From NCBI GenBank assembly GCA_014529385.2, contig CM043959.1:86923529-86987528 (forward strand): a stretch of DNA of 64,000 bases, in the 5' to 3' direction. The notes under the pieces were generated by a model. That model had not been told where the DNA came from. It saw only the letters and a program-made list of their open reading frames with translations, and did not search any database. A program made the position numbers and the translations under genes. The stretch comes from Adiantum capillus-veneris (taxonomy: Eukaryota; Streptophyta; Polypodiopsida; Polypodiales; Pteridaceae). Numbering within the stretch: position 1 is the first letter of the stretch; the number at the start of each line of letters is the position of its first letter. This document shows positions 42,620-56,260 of this stretch, one piece after another.

Positions 42620-43445
42620 GTTGTCTTTCTTAATCAATATTTGTTTTGTTGACACTCATTGTACCATTTGACATAGGCTTTCACATCCATGTGTAGTGTT
42701 GGCCACCAAAGCCTTACCGGTATGATTTTTTGGCCATGATTTTAGCATAGAAATGGCCTTCTTCATGTCTAGCATGTGCTTGCGGGAGGATGAGGATATA
42801 CTCAGTTTATCTGGTGCACATCTTTAGATAGCCATCTCTCCCTTGTCTATAGAAATAATGATTAATTTGGGCCTATAAACAGCTTTACAATGGAGATGAT
42901 CTCATACTCTGAAGATTCCATCTCAAGTATCTCAATCGTAGCTTATTGACTCCTTCAAGGAATATTTGAGTTTTCAAGTAATTCACAATGTTTTTGCTCC
43001 ATGCAGGTGCTATTATGACTCACAACATGGAGACAGAGTCAGGTATCTTTGTGGCACTGCAAGTTTCACATATCTTGATATACTCATGAATAGCTCTATG
43101 CATATGGGGCCACTATACTACCAGTGCCATCAAGCATTGATATGTTTGTTTAGGTTCATTGTGAAAATTTATGTTTTTGAACAAGGGCTTGATTCCAATA
43201 GGGTCATCCTTCCCTTGGTTCAATACCTAAGTGTGATATTTGGTTCTTGCCTTATTTATAGAGACTCTCTACTAATAGGAAGAGAGATTTGCTTTTCGCA
43301 ATCTCCTGCGGGTCATACTTTGTAAGCTCATTGCCTTGAGCTAAAAGAGAAATTAGCCTTTCACTTCATTTTGGCACCATTCCAATGTTGAATAGATAGG
43401 AGTCTAGTAGGTCATCACCTATGCCTACATATACTTCACCATGAA
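42620..43445 (-). pseudogene. Decayed gypsy pol fragment with two integrase zinc modules
   Basis: On the minus strand, in changing frames: GVGDD-like RNase H end (GDDLLDSYLFNIGMVPK near 43380-43430), a first zinc module (VVYWPHMHRAIHEYIKICET near 43070-43130), the spacer IIAPAWSKNIVNYLK near 42980-43025, then the second module (PQAHARHEEGHFYAK and LWWPTLHMDVKAYVKWYNEC, 42630-42790). Order and residues match element C's duplicated modules closely. Many stops and frameshifts show it is dead. It lies beside, not clearly inside, the H LTR. Confidence 0.75.
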
Positions 43446-43710
43446 AAGTCCTTTTGAGAGGATTATAATACAAGTCCTTTTGGAGTGGAGATCGACTCCA
43501 AGCAAATTCATTCCTCATCAATTTTTCAATCTTAATTGGTTATTCTCTTTGAATTATGTGCATGATTAAAGTGTTTTAATGTATACATGTGTAAAGAAAT
43601 CAGGCAGCACAACCTATGTCCTCCTTGCTATCTCTCTCTTAAAGAAAAACTCTCTCTTTTCATTGTTAAATTTCGTTGAATCTAAAAGTAAGTGTTAGAT
43701 TCTCTGACAT
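43446..43710 (+). repeat. Element E 5' LTR, 3' end visible only
   Basis: The sequence up to CTCTGACA at 43709 precedes an initiator-Met PBS, so its end is an LTR border. The start cannot be fixed, because the element has no 3' LTR in the window. Confidence 0.45.
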
Positions 43711-43722
43711 TGGTATTAGAGC
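43711..43722 (+). other. Element E primer-binding site, tRNA-iMet type
   Basis: TGGTATTAGAGC, one mismatch from the initiator-Met complement TGGTATCAGAGC used by chromoviruses and many copia elements. It lies one base after the LTR end. Confidence 0.8.
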
Positions 43723-44121
43723 TAAGGTTTCTATTTTTTTGCCTAAGAAGAGAGTTCCTTTGGTAATCTATGAAAGGTTGGAGTTGTTCATTGCAATAGG
43801 GTGAGACTGGGATTTATTATTTTGGTTGGTACGCCTGTTTATAGGGTACAAGTGACACCATCAAGAACTATGGTCTTAATAATGGAGTTTTTTGGGACTT
43901 GCCTACGGCTTAATGATTATTGGGCTATTAGCAAGCTCGATAAGAATCGGTGCCAACGTCGCACGGTTAAATCCACTCCACTACTTTTTGCAATTAACGA
44001 TATTCTAAAATACGGGTGTAGTTACTCAAGTGCTAATTTTCAAGAGATAAGAGTAGTGGTAGCCAAAGCTTTGGAAGTGCCAAGGAAAGAGTTTGCACAT
44101 ACATATAAGAAAATTTAAATC

Positions 44122-44982
44122 ATGGACCAACATAATCAACAGAATGCGATTAATATGGACAACTTATATTTAGCTCATGGTATAGCTTTGGTTGATGATG
44201 GTCGTACAGTTGTCAACTACCTTGTTGACAAGTTACAAGAAGCAATAGGAAACCCTAATTTGCAAGCAAATGTTCAAAGCCAAATTCAAGTTCTTTAAGC
44301 CCAAGTTCCTTCAAATGCCCAAGAAGAGAGAATTCCTACGAGGCCTCCTAGTGAGATCTCCAAAAGATGAATCTCTTTGGGTAGTGAAGAGGAGATACCG
44401 GAAGGACCTCCAAGGCAAACTGTTTGAGAAAAAGTACGCCATGAACTTTCAAGGGAGAAGTATGAAAGTGACACTGATGGCAGGCACAGTGGTCACCTAC
44501 TCCTCCCAAAAATAAGAGGAAGTCATCAAGCACTCCCTCCCAAGCTAAACTAAATAAGGGAGAAAGAAATCCAAGCAAGAGAAAGCAAAGAAAGCAGTCA
44601 CAATCTTTGCCTTCTTCCTCCTCTTCCTCCTTGTCATCATCACGATCTTCAGACACAGAGAGGATAGTGACTTTCCACCCAAGAGAGAGAAGAGAAGGGG
44701 TAAATGGAGGAGTTATGCAACATGGAAGAGGTTCAAAGTGGGAGGAAAGAACATCAGCTTTCTTACCTATGATGGAACCATTGAAGCAGTTGATAAAGTA
44801 TTGGCTTTTTATCCAAAAATTTGATGCTTCTTTTGAAGATGAAGATTTCTCAAAATATTCAAAGCTCCAAAATGTGGCTATGCAGGTAGAAAAGTGAGTT
44901 GGTCAATGGTGGGCAGGCCTACATAGCCAAGGTAAAGCTCCGAAGACTTGGAAAGCTTTGAGGATTGCTATTACAAAGCAGT
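44122..44982 (+). pseudogene. Element E gag, N-terminal part, interrupted by element D
   Basis: From ATG at 44122 (MDQHNQQNAINMDNLYLAHG) the frame meets many stops. A gag core is recognisable shortly before the D insertion (FDASFEDEDFSKYSKLQNVA, then WWAGLHSQGKAPKTWKALRI up to about 44980). The protein continues after D at 54253. A preceding frame at 43801-44118 shows no recognised domain. Several stops per kilobase mean an old copy. Confidence 0.7.
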
Positions 44983-44987
44983 GATAC
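44983..44987. repeat. Target-site duplication of element D, left copy (GATAC)
   Basis: GATAC before the LTR start at 44988 recurs at 54248-54252 directly after the 3' LTR. The flanks on both sides are element E gag. Confidence 0.92.
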
Positions 44988-45110
44988 TGTAAGGACATGG
45001 GTCCTATGGGCAAGGCCATCAGCATGGCCGGACAGTGTGTACGCTAGGGGAAGGCTATAAGATAGCACGGGTGGGTGGAGACTAGCACAGGCATTACCGC
45101 CTCCCTTTCA
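44988..45110 (+). repeat. Element D 5' LTR
   Basis: 123 bp from TGTAAGGACATGGG to CCCTTTCA, very short for a plant gypsy LTR. It matches the 3' LTR at 54125-54247 with about twelve differences and contains GGCTATAAGATAGC, a possible TATA region. Confidence 0.92.
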
Positions 45111-45111
45111 C

Positions 45112-45123
45112 TGGCATCCGAGC
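45112..45123 (+). other. Element D primer-binding site, imperfect tRNA-iMet type
   Basis: TGGCATCCGAGC, one base after the LTR. It matches TGGTATCAGAGC at 10 of 12 positions. The lineage (chromovirus) normally uses initiator tRNA-Met. Confidence 0.7.
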
Positions 45124-45129
45124 TATTTT

Positions 45130-45465
45130 GGGGAGGAGGCTAAAAGCGGCTTGTATGTGCGTGCAATGCCCGGCTTCTCTCCCACGTTCCGCAGGCAGCG
45201 ACGTCTCCGCTGCGCAGCAAAAAGAAGGTAGACACAATTTCCTATGCGAGCAACGCATGGATAAACAACGACACCTACGCCGTCCATAGCGCACATCCAA
45301 GGCAAACTCGATCAGCAACTCGATAGCACCGAGGCTCCGAAGGCTTTCGTTGGCACCGTTGGCTACACGCATAGGAAGGCCCACTTAACACTTGTATGAA
45401 GGAGGGTTGAACCCACCCCATGAGGGTAAGAGGCCAACACTTTACCATCAAACTATTGGCCCTTC
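45130..45465 (-). repeat. tRNA-like SINE (head well defined, tail not)
   Basis: On the minus strand a tRNA-like head begins near 45465. It has a box A-like TAGTTTGATGGTAAAGTG (45438-45455) and a box B-like GGGTTCAACCC (45404-45414) at tRNA spacing. GAAGG at the start and CCTTC after box B could pair like an acceptor stem. There is no convincing anticodon arm or CCA-ready end, so this is not a working tRNA. The body runs leftwards for up to 330 bp. Its 3' end and target duplication are not resolved. Confidence 0.5.
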
Positions 45466-45660
45466 TTGTGTATAATAAGGAAAGATAGTCTACTTGGGTT
45501 GAAAGGAAAACTAGAAGGAGAGGGAAAGCTTCAAACTTCAAGGAAGTAGCTTTACCCTTCCTTTTCACTTCTTCGAGGAAGGCAAGTTTTCCTCCAAAAA
45601 AAAAAAATTCCTCAAGGAGGTAGCTTCAAAGCGAAGAACACTTGCCTTCACAAAAACGAC
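45466..45660 (+). repeat. 195-bp direct repeat, copy 1 (element D leader)
   Basis: Begins TTGTGTATAATAAGG and ends CAAAAACGAC. It matches 49702-49895 at roughly 96-97%. It contains self-complementary AAGG/CCTT stretches and a poly-A run. Copy 1 abuts the SINE head, and copy 2 abuts the Helitron end. Confidence 0.9.
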
Positions 45661-45940
45661 GAATTTCGCCCCAACATTGGAGACAGTTGAAGACGGTAAA
45701 AGGCCGAAGCTGCTTGCTGCAAGCTACACGATGCCTGATGCACCTACGGCCTGCCATTTTGCGTATGGGCATTGGGGTGAAGTATGAACCTGAGCGACAT
45801 GTTTGTACCCCCCGCTCTTAATCATTAGAGATGATAATAAATAGCCCTCATTCTCGCAGAAAATCTGATAAATACACCTTTTTTTTTAAAAACCTCATAA
45901 AGTGTGACTTCAGTTTTAGAAAATCCCTCAATTATTGGAA
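45661..45940 (+). other. Spacer between direct repeat copy 1 and the Helitron-like insert
   Basis: 280 bp. A stretch TTGGAGACAGTTGAAGACGG and a T-rich run are present, but I see no gene or repeat border. The segment ends with the A that precedes the TC terminus at 45941. Confidence 0.4.
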
Positions 45941-46336
45941 TCTATACTAATAGATAATGGGGGAAGGGATTCCGGCCCCCTCCCCCGGACACGTGTCTGC
46001 AGCAAAATCGTCCGGCTGCCTCCGGCTGGTGTGCACTGACTGAAACGGATGCGCAATGCCTGCGTGCAGCTTCAGAGCAAGGAGAAAAACGAATGCGCAG
46101 TGCGCACGTGCAGTAGGGCAGAGAGAGAGAGCCTCCCTCTCTGTTGCGTCATACATTTGGAGTCCCTCTCTGTCGCATCATACAGCTTAATACGGTGCTT
46201 TGAGGTCCGTGTGTCTAGCACGTGCCATGCACCATGAGTGTGTGTATGGGGGAGCCCTGCACCAGAGAGAGAGGGAGAGCACACGCCTGCTGCAGCCCTG
46301 CACCCATAGCCGGAGGCAGCCCCTCCCCCCCGGGCC

Positions 46337-49043
<2,707 letters not shown>

Positions 49044-49701
49044 TTGAGAGAGACAGCCGTCGAGCACGGGCAGGGCTAAAGAAATAGATTTTCCCTAACC
49101 AAAAACATAAAGGCAAACTTTGAGAGAGGCCATCGAGCAATAGCAGTTAGAGGCTCAGAGCTCGAGTAGGAGACTGTCGAGCTTTTAGGATAGGTGCCGT
49201 CTCTGTCAAGTCAAGGCATGTACAAAGCATCGAACTTTGCTCAAGTACCCCCAAAATTTAGTCATAAATTCCTAGAATGCGTAAATTGCCTTCTTTTGCA
49301 AGGTATTTTGTGACAAATCACATGCTAAGCACTCAAAAAAGGATCTCAATTGTCAAAAAGGAAAAGATTAGAAAATCCTGAACAATCCAACAAAAATAGA
49401 TACAAGGGTATTTTGGGAATTTTTGAAATTTGAGGGGTATTTTAGGAATGTCCACAAATTAGAGGGGTAATCTGAAGAAATCAATGATCTCCCTCTACGA
49501 GTGTCTCCTACTATTTGGTCTCCTCAAGAGGCTCTCCCTATGTCTATGCAGCTCCAATCAAAAAAGCCCAAGGCATCTTTGATCCTGGTATCTCATTACT
49601 TTGGCCAGTAGTCCCAAACCCTCTTTGAATAGGCAGTGGAAGCAAAGGGTTTGAGGATAATAGGGGCCATGCCGCCGCCGAAGGCGGCGCCGTTTTACTA
49701 G

Positions 49702-49895
49702 TTGTGTATAACAAGGAAAGATAGTCTACTTGTATTGAAAGGAAAACTAGAAGGAAAGGGAAAGCTTCAAACTTCAAGGAAGTAGCTTTACCATTCCTTT
49801 TCACTTCTTGGAGGAAGGCAAGTTTTCCTCCAAAAAAAAAAATTCCTCAAGGAGGTAGCTTCAAAGCGAAGAACACTTGCCTTCACAAAAACGAC
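49702..49895 (+). repeat. 195-bp direct repeat, copy 2 (element D leader)
   Basis: Starts directly after the CTAG of the Helitron-like terminus and runs into the rest of the element D leader, so this copy is in its original context. It matches 45466-45660. Confidence 0.9.
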
Positions 49896-50077
49896 AAGTT
49901 TTTGTGAAGATCATCAACGGTGTTCTTACAAGGAACGACAAGTGAAGCGCTCAACTTTTTGCAAGGCGAGGTTCGCATGCAACGCAAATCACGAAGCATA
50001 CAAAACACAAAGACTTCAATTTCTCAAGATACAAGTTGTCGTTTCTTTTTCTCTCTTTACGTTGGTGTGTGTTTACC
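49896..50077 (+). other. Element D leader before gag
   Basis: 182 bp leading to the ATG at 50078. It contains no feature other than the context TTTACCATGG at the start codon. Confidence 0.5.
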
Positions 50078-51190
50078 ATGGCCAGTGAGGATATCCCACC
50101 TACACACACGTTTGATTTTGAGCACATAGATCAAAATCAGGGCACCACAGGTGCTACTGACACTAATATGCATGATGATGATGATCTAGGAGATCATGGG
50201 CTTGTAGAGATGGCTTCTTTCAAGACTTTGGAACATCGCCAAAGCGTACTTGAAAGAAACCTCTCTGCACTCAATGCAAATGTTACCAATCTTATAGATT
50301 TGTGAAATTTATGAATTCACAGACAACTCAAGGAGCCACAAGTGGCAAGGTTCAATGGAACCAAGCTCGCACGACTCAAGGAGTCCAAGAGACAAGTGTT
50401 GCAGAAGATACAGAAGGTAGCAATGCATTACTGAAGAATATCACCATTCATGAGTTTCACGGGGAAGAGTGTGATCGCAACAAGGATGTGGTCAATACGT
50501 TCTTACACAAATGCAGTGATATTCATAGATTGAGACACACCCTGGATATAAAGACGGCTGTGGAAACAAGTCTATCTCTTAAAGGCAAGGCCTATAAGTG
50601 GTGGATGACATTTCCACTAGATGCTCGTCCTCCGTCTTGGGCTGCGTTTCAAGCTTCTTTTTCCAAATATTTTTTGGACTCCAATGAAGAAGATAAGAAT
50701 TGGTTAGCATGGGATGCATGCCGCATGTTTGGTCCCTCTCTCACATAGTACCTTTCAAAGTATCGGGAAATTATATTAAAACTAGAAGGTCTAGATGAAT
50801 TCCAAAAGATACGGGGTTTTAATAGGGGTCTTGACAAAGACTATCGTCTTCATGTCAAGACCCAACATCCAAAAACTTTGGAAGAAGCCATTAGTCATGC
50901 ACAAAGATATGATGATGACCAAGAGAGGAAAGGAAATGCTCCCTACTCTAAGAATACTTTTGCTAAGAGCAATGTGGCTAAGAGCCAATGACGAGGTAGA
51001 TCTCCCACACGTTCCAAGAGGAACAAGAGACAATCTACCTCTCCACGCCCACAAGAGGCTAAGAAGCCTAAGAAATCACGAGAAACTCCACGTGGGTCTC
51101 TCAACACTACTGATTTTGAGCGTGCAAGGAAACACAATTAGTGTTTTAGATGTCTTTCGGACCAACATAACAAGAAAGATTGTCCTCTTT
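50078..51190 (+). pseudogene. Element D gag with CCHC zinc knuckle, frameshifted
   Basis: ATG at 50078 in the context ACCATGGCC (MASEDIPPTHTFDFEHIDQN). It shifts frame near 50300 and reads on from about 50302 as a typical chromovirus gag (FHGEECDRNKDVVNTFLHKC, KGKAYKWWMTFPLDARPPSW). It meets stops at 50746 and near 50990, with the knuckle CFRCLSDQHNKKDC at about 51138-51180. Confidence 0.8.
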
Positions 51191-51239
51191 AGCAAGGCAA
51201 AGAAAAGGCCATGCACACGGTGCAACGCCTCACATTTCA

Positions 51240-51667
51240 TCTCCTAAATATTGTGCTGTAGAGGTTCTTCATATGGAAGAAAAGCATAAGTGTTGTGTAC
51301 CTGCTTCAATGTGGCAACCCACCTTTGGCCCCCATGATTTGATTCGCATGCATGGCACTATTAACAGACAATGTGTTCGTATTTTAGTGGATGATGGTGC
51401 AACCCATAACTTCTTGAACTATAAGCTAGTCAAGAAATTGAAGCTTACACAGACTCCCTGCTCTCACAAGTATGTGGTGGAGCAGATGTCTGGGAATGAT
51501 AAAGAAGTATGGGACACGGTAGTTGAAGGCATTGAGCTTATGGTTCAAGATCATACGATGACCCTTGACTTCCAAGTTATGAACATGGACCGTGCTGATG
51601 TAGTTTTAGGATGGGAGTGGCTGCATGGTTTAGAAAACACATTGCACACTAGTTATGAGCACATTAC
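51240..51667 (+). pseudogene. Element D aspartic protease
   Basis: Retropepsin domain with RILVDDGATHNFLNYKLVKK (about 51375-51440; DDGA in place of DSGA) and DVVLGWEWLHGL near 51597-51635, the expected partner motif. The frame ends at 51680, just after the junction where RT sequence begins in another frame, because the linker and first half of RT are missing. Confidence 0.75.
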
Positions 51668-52531
51668 ACCAATGCTCTAGCTACATTTATGACACTCATG
51701 GATAGTGTCTTACGTCCCTATCTTGGAAAATTTGTTGTTGTTTTCCTTGATGATATTTTCATTTACAGTAAGACTGAAGATGAACACATAGAACACTTAC
51801 GATTAGTGTTTGAACAACTACGAGCTCACACGCTGTATGTTAAGCAAAGCAAGTGCGATTTCTTTGAAACAGAGATACATTACCTCGGTCATGTGATCTC
51901 TTATTCTGGCATCAAGATGGACATTGACAAGGTCGCTGCCATTCTTCGATGGCCACATCCCAACACGGTTGAGGAGCTTCAAATATTTTTAGGCATGGAT
52001 GGATTTTATAGACAGTATATCCGTGACTATGCCAAAATCATTGTTCCTATGAGTGATCAACTTAAAGCAAAAGGTAAGACTTTTTCTTGGGAAGAAGCCC
52101 AAAAACACAGTTTCAAACATCTCAAGGTAGCTATAGCCATTGCTCCCATCCTAGCAATTGTCGACCCACTCAAGCCGTTTGTGGTAGAGACTGATGCTAG
52201 TGATAAAGCCATTGGTGCAGTACTTCTCCAGGAGGGAATACCTATAGCCTTTGAAAGTAAAAAGTTAGATAGAGCTCAACAGAATTATTCTTTCTATGAG
52301 AGAGAGCTCTATGCCATAATTCACGCTTTACGAAAGTGCCGACACTATTTATATGGTGCCGAGTTTGAAGTAGTTTTTGACCATGAGAGTATCAAATGGT
52401 TTACTACTCAAACAGAATTGAAGGGCCGTAAAGCTAGATGGGCAGAAATCCTTCAAGATTATGATTGTAAGCTACGATATCACAAGGGGAGATATAATGT
52501 AGTAGCGGATGCACTAAGTCGGATGCCTTAG
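51668..52531 (+). pseudogene. Element D RT (N-terminal half deleted) and RNase H
   Basis: Starts abruptly inside RT at TNALATFMTLMD, close to the catalytic FLDD (about 51752). Fingers and the first catalytic Asp are absent. Thumb and connection follow (HYLGHVISYSGIKMD, FLGMDGFYRQYI), then RNase H (VETDASDKAIGAVLLQEG, YERELYAIIHALRKCRHYL). It ends at TAG 52529. The deletion, roughly 130 codons by comparison with element E, makes this RT non-functional. Confidence 0.85.
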
Positions 52532-54124
52532 ATTAATGCACTTGCTTTCACGGAACTAAAGAGTGGATCTTTGGAGTCATTACGTGGCAAGTGTGCACAA
52601 GATCACTCATATGCTAAAGTGTGAAGTGCAGTTTTAAAAAGGGATCCCTCACACTCACATGTCTCTGAACAGCCAGATCAACATGTCTCTACACGTGCAG
52701 ATAGAAACTCCAACACACAGAGCTCCACCCCTACTCAGGAAGAGCTTAAGCGATGGAAGAATTTTTTCATTGATGATGGCTACTTACTCCACAAAGGTAG
52801 AGTATAAGTGCCAAAGGACTTAGACACTAGGCACCAAATCTTATTTGAGTGTCACGATAGTCCAAGTGCTGGTCATCCAGGTATCCGTAAGACGTATGCT
52901 TTAGTTCGACGGCAATTTTATTGGTCGGGCTTACATCATGATGTTCAAGAGTATGTACTAAACTGCCAACAGTGCCAAGTTAATAAGGCAGAGCGCCTCA
53001 AGGTAGGTGGCCTTTTACATCCTTTAGAGATTCCACAAGGTAAGTGGGAGAGTATCTCTATGGATTTTGTAGTAGGACTACCTACTACAAATCGTGGATA
53101 TGATGCCATTTGGGTAATTGTAGACCGTCTCACAAAGCTGGGTCGATTCATTCCCACTAAGACTACGGTTAAGACACCGGAATTAGCACGGCTATTTGTA
53201 GAGCATATATATAAACTCTATGGTCTTCCAACTAGTATCATTAGTGATAGAGATCAAAAGTTCGATAATCACTTCTAGAGAGCTGTCTTCCAAAAGTTGG
53301 AAACTAAACTTAATATAAGTACGACTGATCATCCAGAAACGGATGGTCAAACAGAAAGAGTCTATCAAGTGCTAGAGGATATGCTACGAGCATAGGTTAG
53401 CAAGAAGCAAAACAATTGGGAAGACTACTTACCTATATTGGAATTTGCTTATAACAGTTCAAAGCATGTGACTATAGGGTTTAGTCCATTTATGCTTTTG
53501 TATGGATTTCAACCTGGATCACCCGTTACGGTGGGGTTGGCTAAGGATAAGATACAACAAGCGAAGTATTTTCTCCAAGACCATTTTGACATGCTTCGAG
53601 TTTCTCGACAGAATGTTAAGCAAGCTCAAGATCGATATAAGAAGTATGCAAATGAGCATCGACGTCTTGCTACTTTCGAAGAAGGAGACAAGGTTTTCCT
53701 CAAAGTTCCGAAGTATTCAGAAAGTCTGAAGACGGGAAAAGTTGCTAAACTTTCACCACGCTATTGTGGACTGTTTACCATTCTCAAACGTATAGGTCAA
53801 GTGGCCTATAAGTTAGCTCTTCCACAGCACTCACGAGTTCATCCTGTTTTCCATGTTAGCCGTTTACGAAAACAGCTAGGACATGATGATAATATCATTG
53901 ACACAGGTGTGCTGGTTGACCTTATCAAACTGCCAAGCATTCCTCATGAGCCCGAAAATATTTCTCATGAGCTTCGCACCAGACATCATGTCAGACGACA
54001 GGTGTTGGTAAAATGGCTAGATAGACCTGAAGAAGGTTCTACATGGGAGAATGTCTCCGCACTTAAGAAACGTTTTCCTACGTTCGTTTTTGAGGACAAA
54101 AACGATTCTCCAAGGGGGGGGTAA
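52532..54124 (+). pseudogene. Element D integrase with chromodomain, several stops
   Basis: Zinc-binding HDSPSAGH...CQQC (52850-52975), then the catalytic core with SMDFVVGL near 53057, ISDRDQKF near 53243 and the Glu in GQTERVYQ near 53355. A GPY-like segment and the HSRVHPVFHVSRLRKQL motif near 53830-53880 follow. The C-terminal VLVKWLDRPEEGSTWENV (about 54004-54057) is a chromodomain, which guides integration to particular chromatin. In-frame stops lie near 52529, 52622, 52805, 53276 and 53393. The final stop, TAA 54122, sits directly before the LTR. Confidence 0.88.
54112..54121 (+). other. Element D polypurine tract
   Basis: AAGGGGGGGG, overlapping the last integrase codons and three bases before the 3' LTR at 54125. 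Confidence 0.85.
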
Positions 54125-54247
54125 TGTAAGGACATGGGTCCTATGGGCAAGGCCACCGGCACGACCAGACAGTGTGTACGCTAGGGGGAGGCTATAAGAT
54201 AGCACGATTGGGTGGAGACTAGCACACGCATTACCATCGCCCTTTCA
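54125..54247 (+). repeat. Element D 3' LTR
   Basis: 123 bp, TGTAAGGACATGG to CCCTTTCA, followed by the GATAC duplication (54248-54252). It differs from the 5' LTR at about twelve positions. Confidence 0.92.
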
Positions 54248-54252
54248 GATAC

Positions 54253-54830
54253 CAAAGTCAAAGTCCTTACAAAATGGTGAGGCTTGAAGATGGCCCCATA
54301 TGAGTCTGTCCAAAAGTATGTGGATAAGTTTTGGGTGTTATATCTCAAAGCCAATGTCTACAAAAAGATAGTCTTTTGCAGAATAAAAGAAATAATGGCC
54401 TATCTAATGAGATGAGTGAGTACATGTCAACTCACAAAGACTTAAAACCATTATGGAGTTCATACATCATATTATGGTCGCTTTGAGGATACGTTTTCAA
54501 CAAGGGACCAAGAAGGGCTCAAAGCCAACGGAAACCAAAGAATCACTTGAGCCAAAGGGGAAGAACAATGTGACACAAAATTCTCGCAAGGCTACCAACA
54601 ACAACAACAAAGGAAAGGAAAAAGAAAAGGGCTACAAAGGTAAAAATAAACTTTCTCTTGAAGAGGTTGAACGTTATCGTAAAGATAATAAGTGTTTCAA
54701 GTGTGGAGAGCAAGGTTATGTTTCTCGGGCATTTCCTAAGAGAAGTGAACGTAATGACCCTCCTAGAACCACCATGGTGGAAGCTCTAAAAGTCGAAGGC
54801 CATTGCAAAGGAGCACCACTCTCTTATGCT
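54253..54830 (+). pseudogene. Element E gag, C-terminal part, with CCHC zinc knuckle
   Basis: Continues the gag cut at 44983. First frames are broken (MAPYESVQKYVDKFW near 54290-54335). From 54453 an open stretch carries a Lys-rich tail and the knuckle CFKCGEQGYVSRAF at about 54693-54735, in which the final Cys is Phe, so zinc binding is probably lost. Confidence 0.78.
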
Positions 54831-55440
54831 TGGAGAAAAGTAAGAGAGCATGATGCTTTCACATTGTTTGACCCTGGCCCACAACTTCATTTCTATTGAG
54901 CTAGCTACCAAGCTAGGAATTCATGACTTTGAGATGGGAGATGTAATACAAGCAAATGGAGCTTTCAAAGGGCAAGAAGTCTCAATCACTCCATTTGATC
55001 GGGCTCCATGTGCAAAGCTATGTTGATAAAGAAGATTTTTTCATCTCTCCACTCAAGCATGAAGATGTTATCCTATGGCACCATGGTTTGATCACATGGC
55101 TACCACTATGAAGTTTCCAGAGAGAAAAGTTCTCTTTTCCTATCGAGTCAAGGATGTTGTGCTTAATGTTAATAGTGTAAGAAGCACTATATCTCTTGTA
55201 CATACTCAAATTTTAGACAAAGTAATGAAAAGATCTCTTTCTTGTTACATAATTTTTGTCAAGGAGTCTAAGAAAGATGCATGCGTTCCTAATGAAGTTA
55301 AGAATGAAACTAAAGAGGAATTAGAGCTATTTAGTTTCTTAAATGAGGTTCAATATGTGTTTATGGATGACATTCCCAGGGAGCTACCTCCCAAAACGAA
55401 AACATGTGATCATTCCATAGAACTTCTATCTGGTATCTCA
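54831..55440 (+). pseudogene. Element E aspartic protease, frameshifted
   Basis: TLFDPG (about 54863-54880) continues in another phase as HNFISIELATKLGIHD (from about 54885), together the active-site region of a gypsy protease with a DPG variant. Downstream frames to 55449 have weak similarity to the protease-RT linker (ELPPKTKTCDHSIELL). Confidence 0.7.
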
Positions 55441-56260
55441 CCCTCCTAATAAGCCTCCTTATCGAGTCTCAATGGCTCAGCAAGAGGAGATTATGAGGCA
55501 AGTGAATGAGCTTGTGGAAAAACGGACGGTCATGCCTAGCTCATCTCCATTTTTCTCACCCGTTCTATTATTACAAAAGAAAGATGGTACTTATAGAATG
55601 TGTGTGGACTATCGGGCACTTAATCGGATAACCATAAACAATAGATTTACTCTTCCTAGGATAGAATATCTATTTGATAACCTACAAGGGTCTACCTACT
55701 TTAGTAGAATAGATCTCAAAAGTGCTTATCATCAGATAAGGATAGTGCCTGAAGATAATCATAAGACGGCCTTTCAAACAACTTTTGGCCTATATGAATT
55801 CTTGGTACTCCCTAATGGACTTACCAATGTGCCGGTTACTTTTTGAATGATGGAAAGGCTCTTTAGACATCATTGAACCTTCATGGGAGTGTTCTTTGAT
55901 GACATTGTCATCTACTCAAAGACTGTTAAGGAATATAAGCAGCATCTTCAAGTAATATTTCAAGTTTTGAGAGACAATAAGTTTTACATTAATCAAAAGA
56001 AAAGCAATTTTTTTAAAAAAGAGATTCAATATGTACGTCATATTATCTCTTAAGCAAGGATCTAGATGGACCCCGCAAATTTTGAGGAATGGTCTATACC
56101 AACAAATCTGCACAAATTAAGAAGCTTTATAGGAATGTGGGCATACTATAGACGCTTCATAGAAAAATTATCACTCATATCAGGCCCATTGTATGATTTG
56201 ACTAAGAAGAATGTTAAATTTTTATGGACTACAAAAGAGAATGAATCTTTTAAAATTTAA
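55441..56260 (+). pseudogene. Element E reverse transcriptase, several stops
   Basis: Open from 55472 to 55846 with QKKDGTYRMCVDYRALNRIT, FSRIDLKSAYHQIRI and FGLYEFLVLPNGLTN. After stops near 55844 and 55874 the catalytic FFDDIVIYSK appears at about 55890-55920. Thumb and connection follow in broken form (RSFIGMWAYYRRFIEKLS). Confidence 0.82.

Noticed and set aside
43801..44118. Possible host gene exon
   Set aside because: It lies in the leader of element E between PBS and gag, with no recognised domain and no splice signals I can support.
44348..44656. Glu/Asp-rich minus-strand ORF
   Set aside because: Mirror of the Ser-rich gag sequence of element E; no independent motif.
45392..45465. 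A functional tRNA gene
   Set aside because: Box A and box B are present, but the anticodon arm does not fold convincingly and the sequence continues as a repeat body. SINE head preferred.
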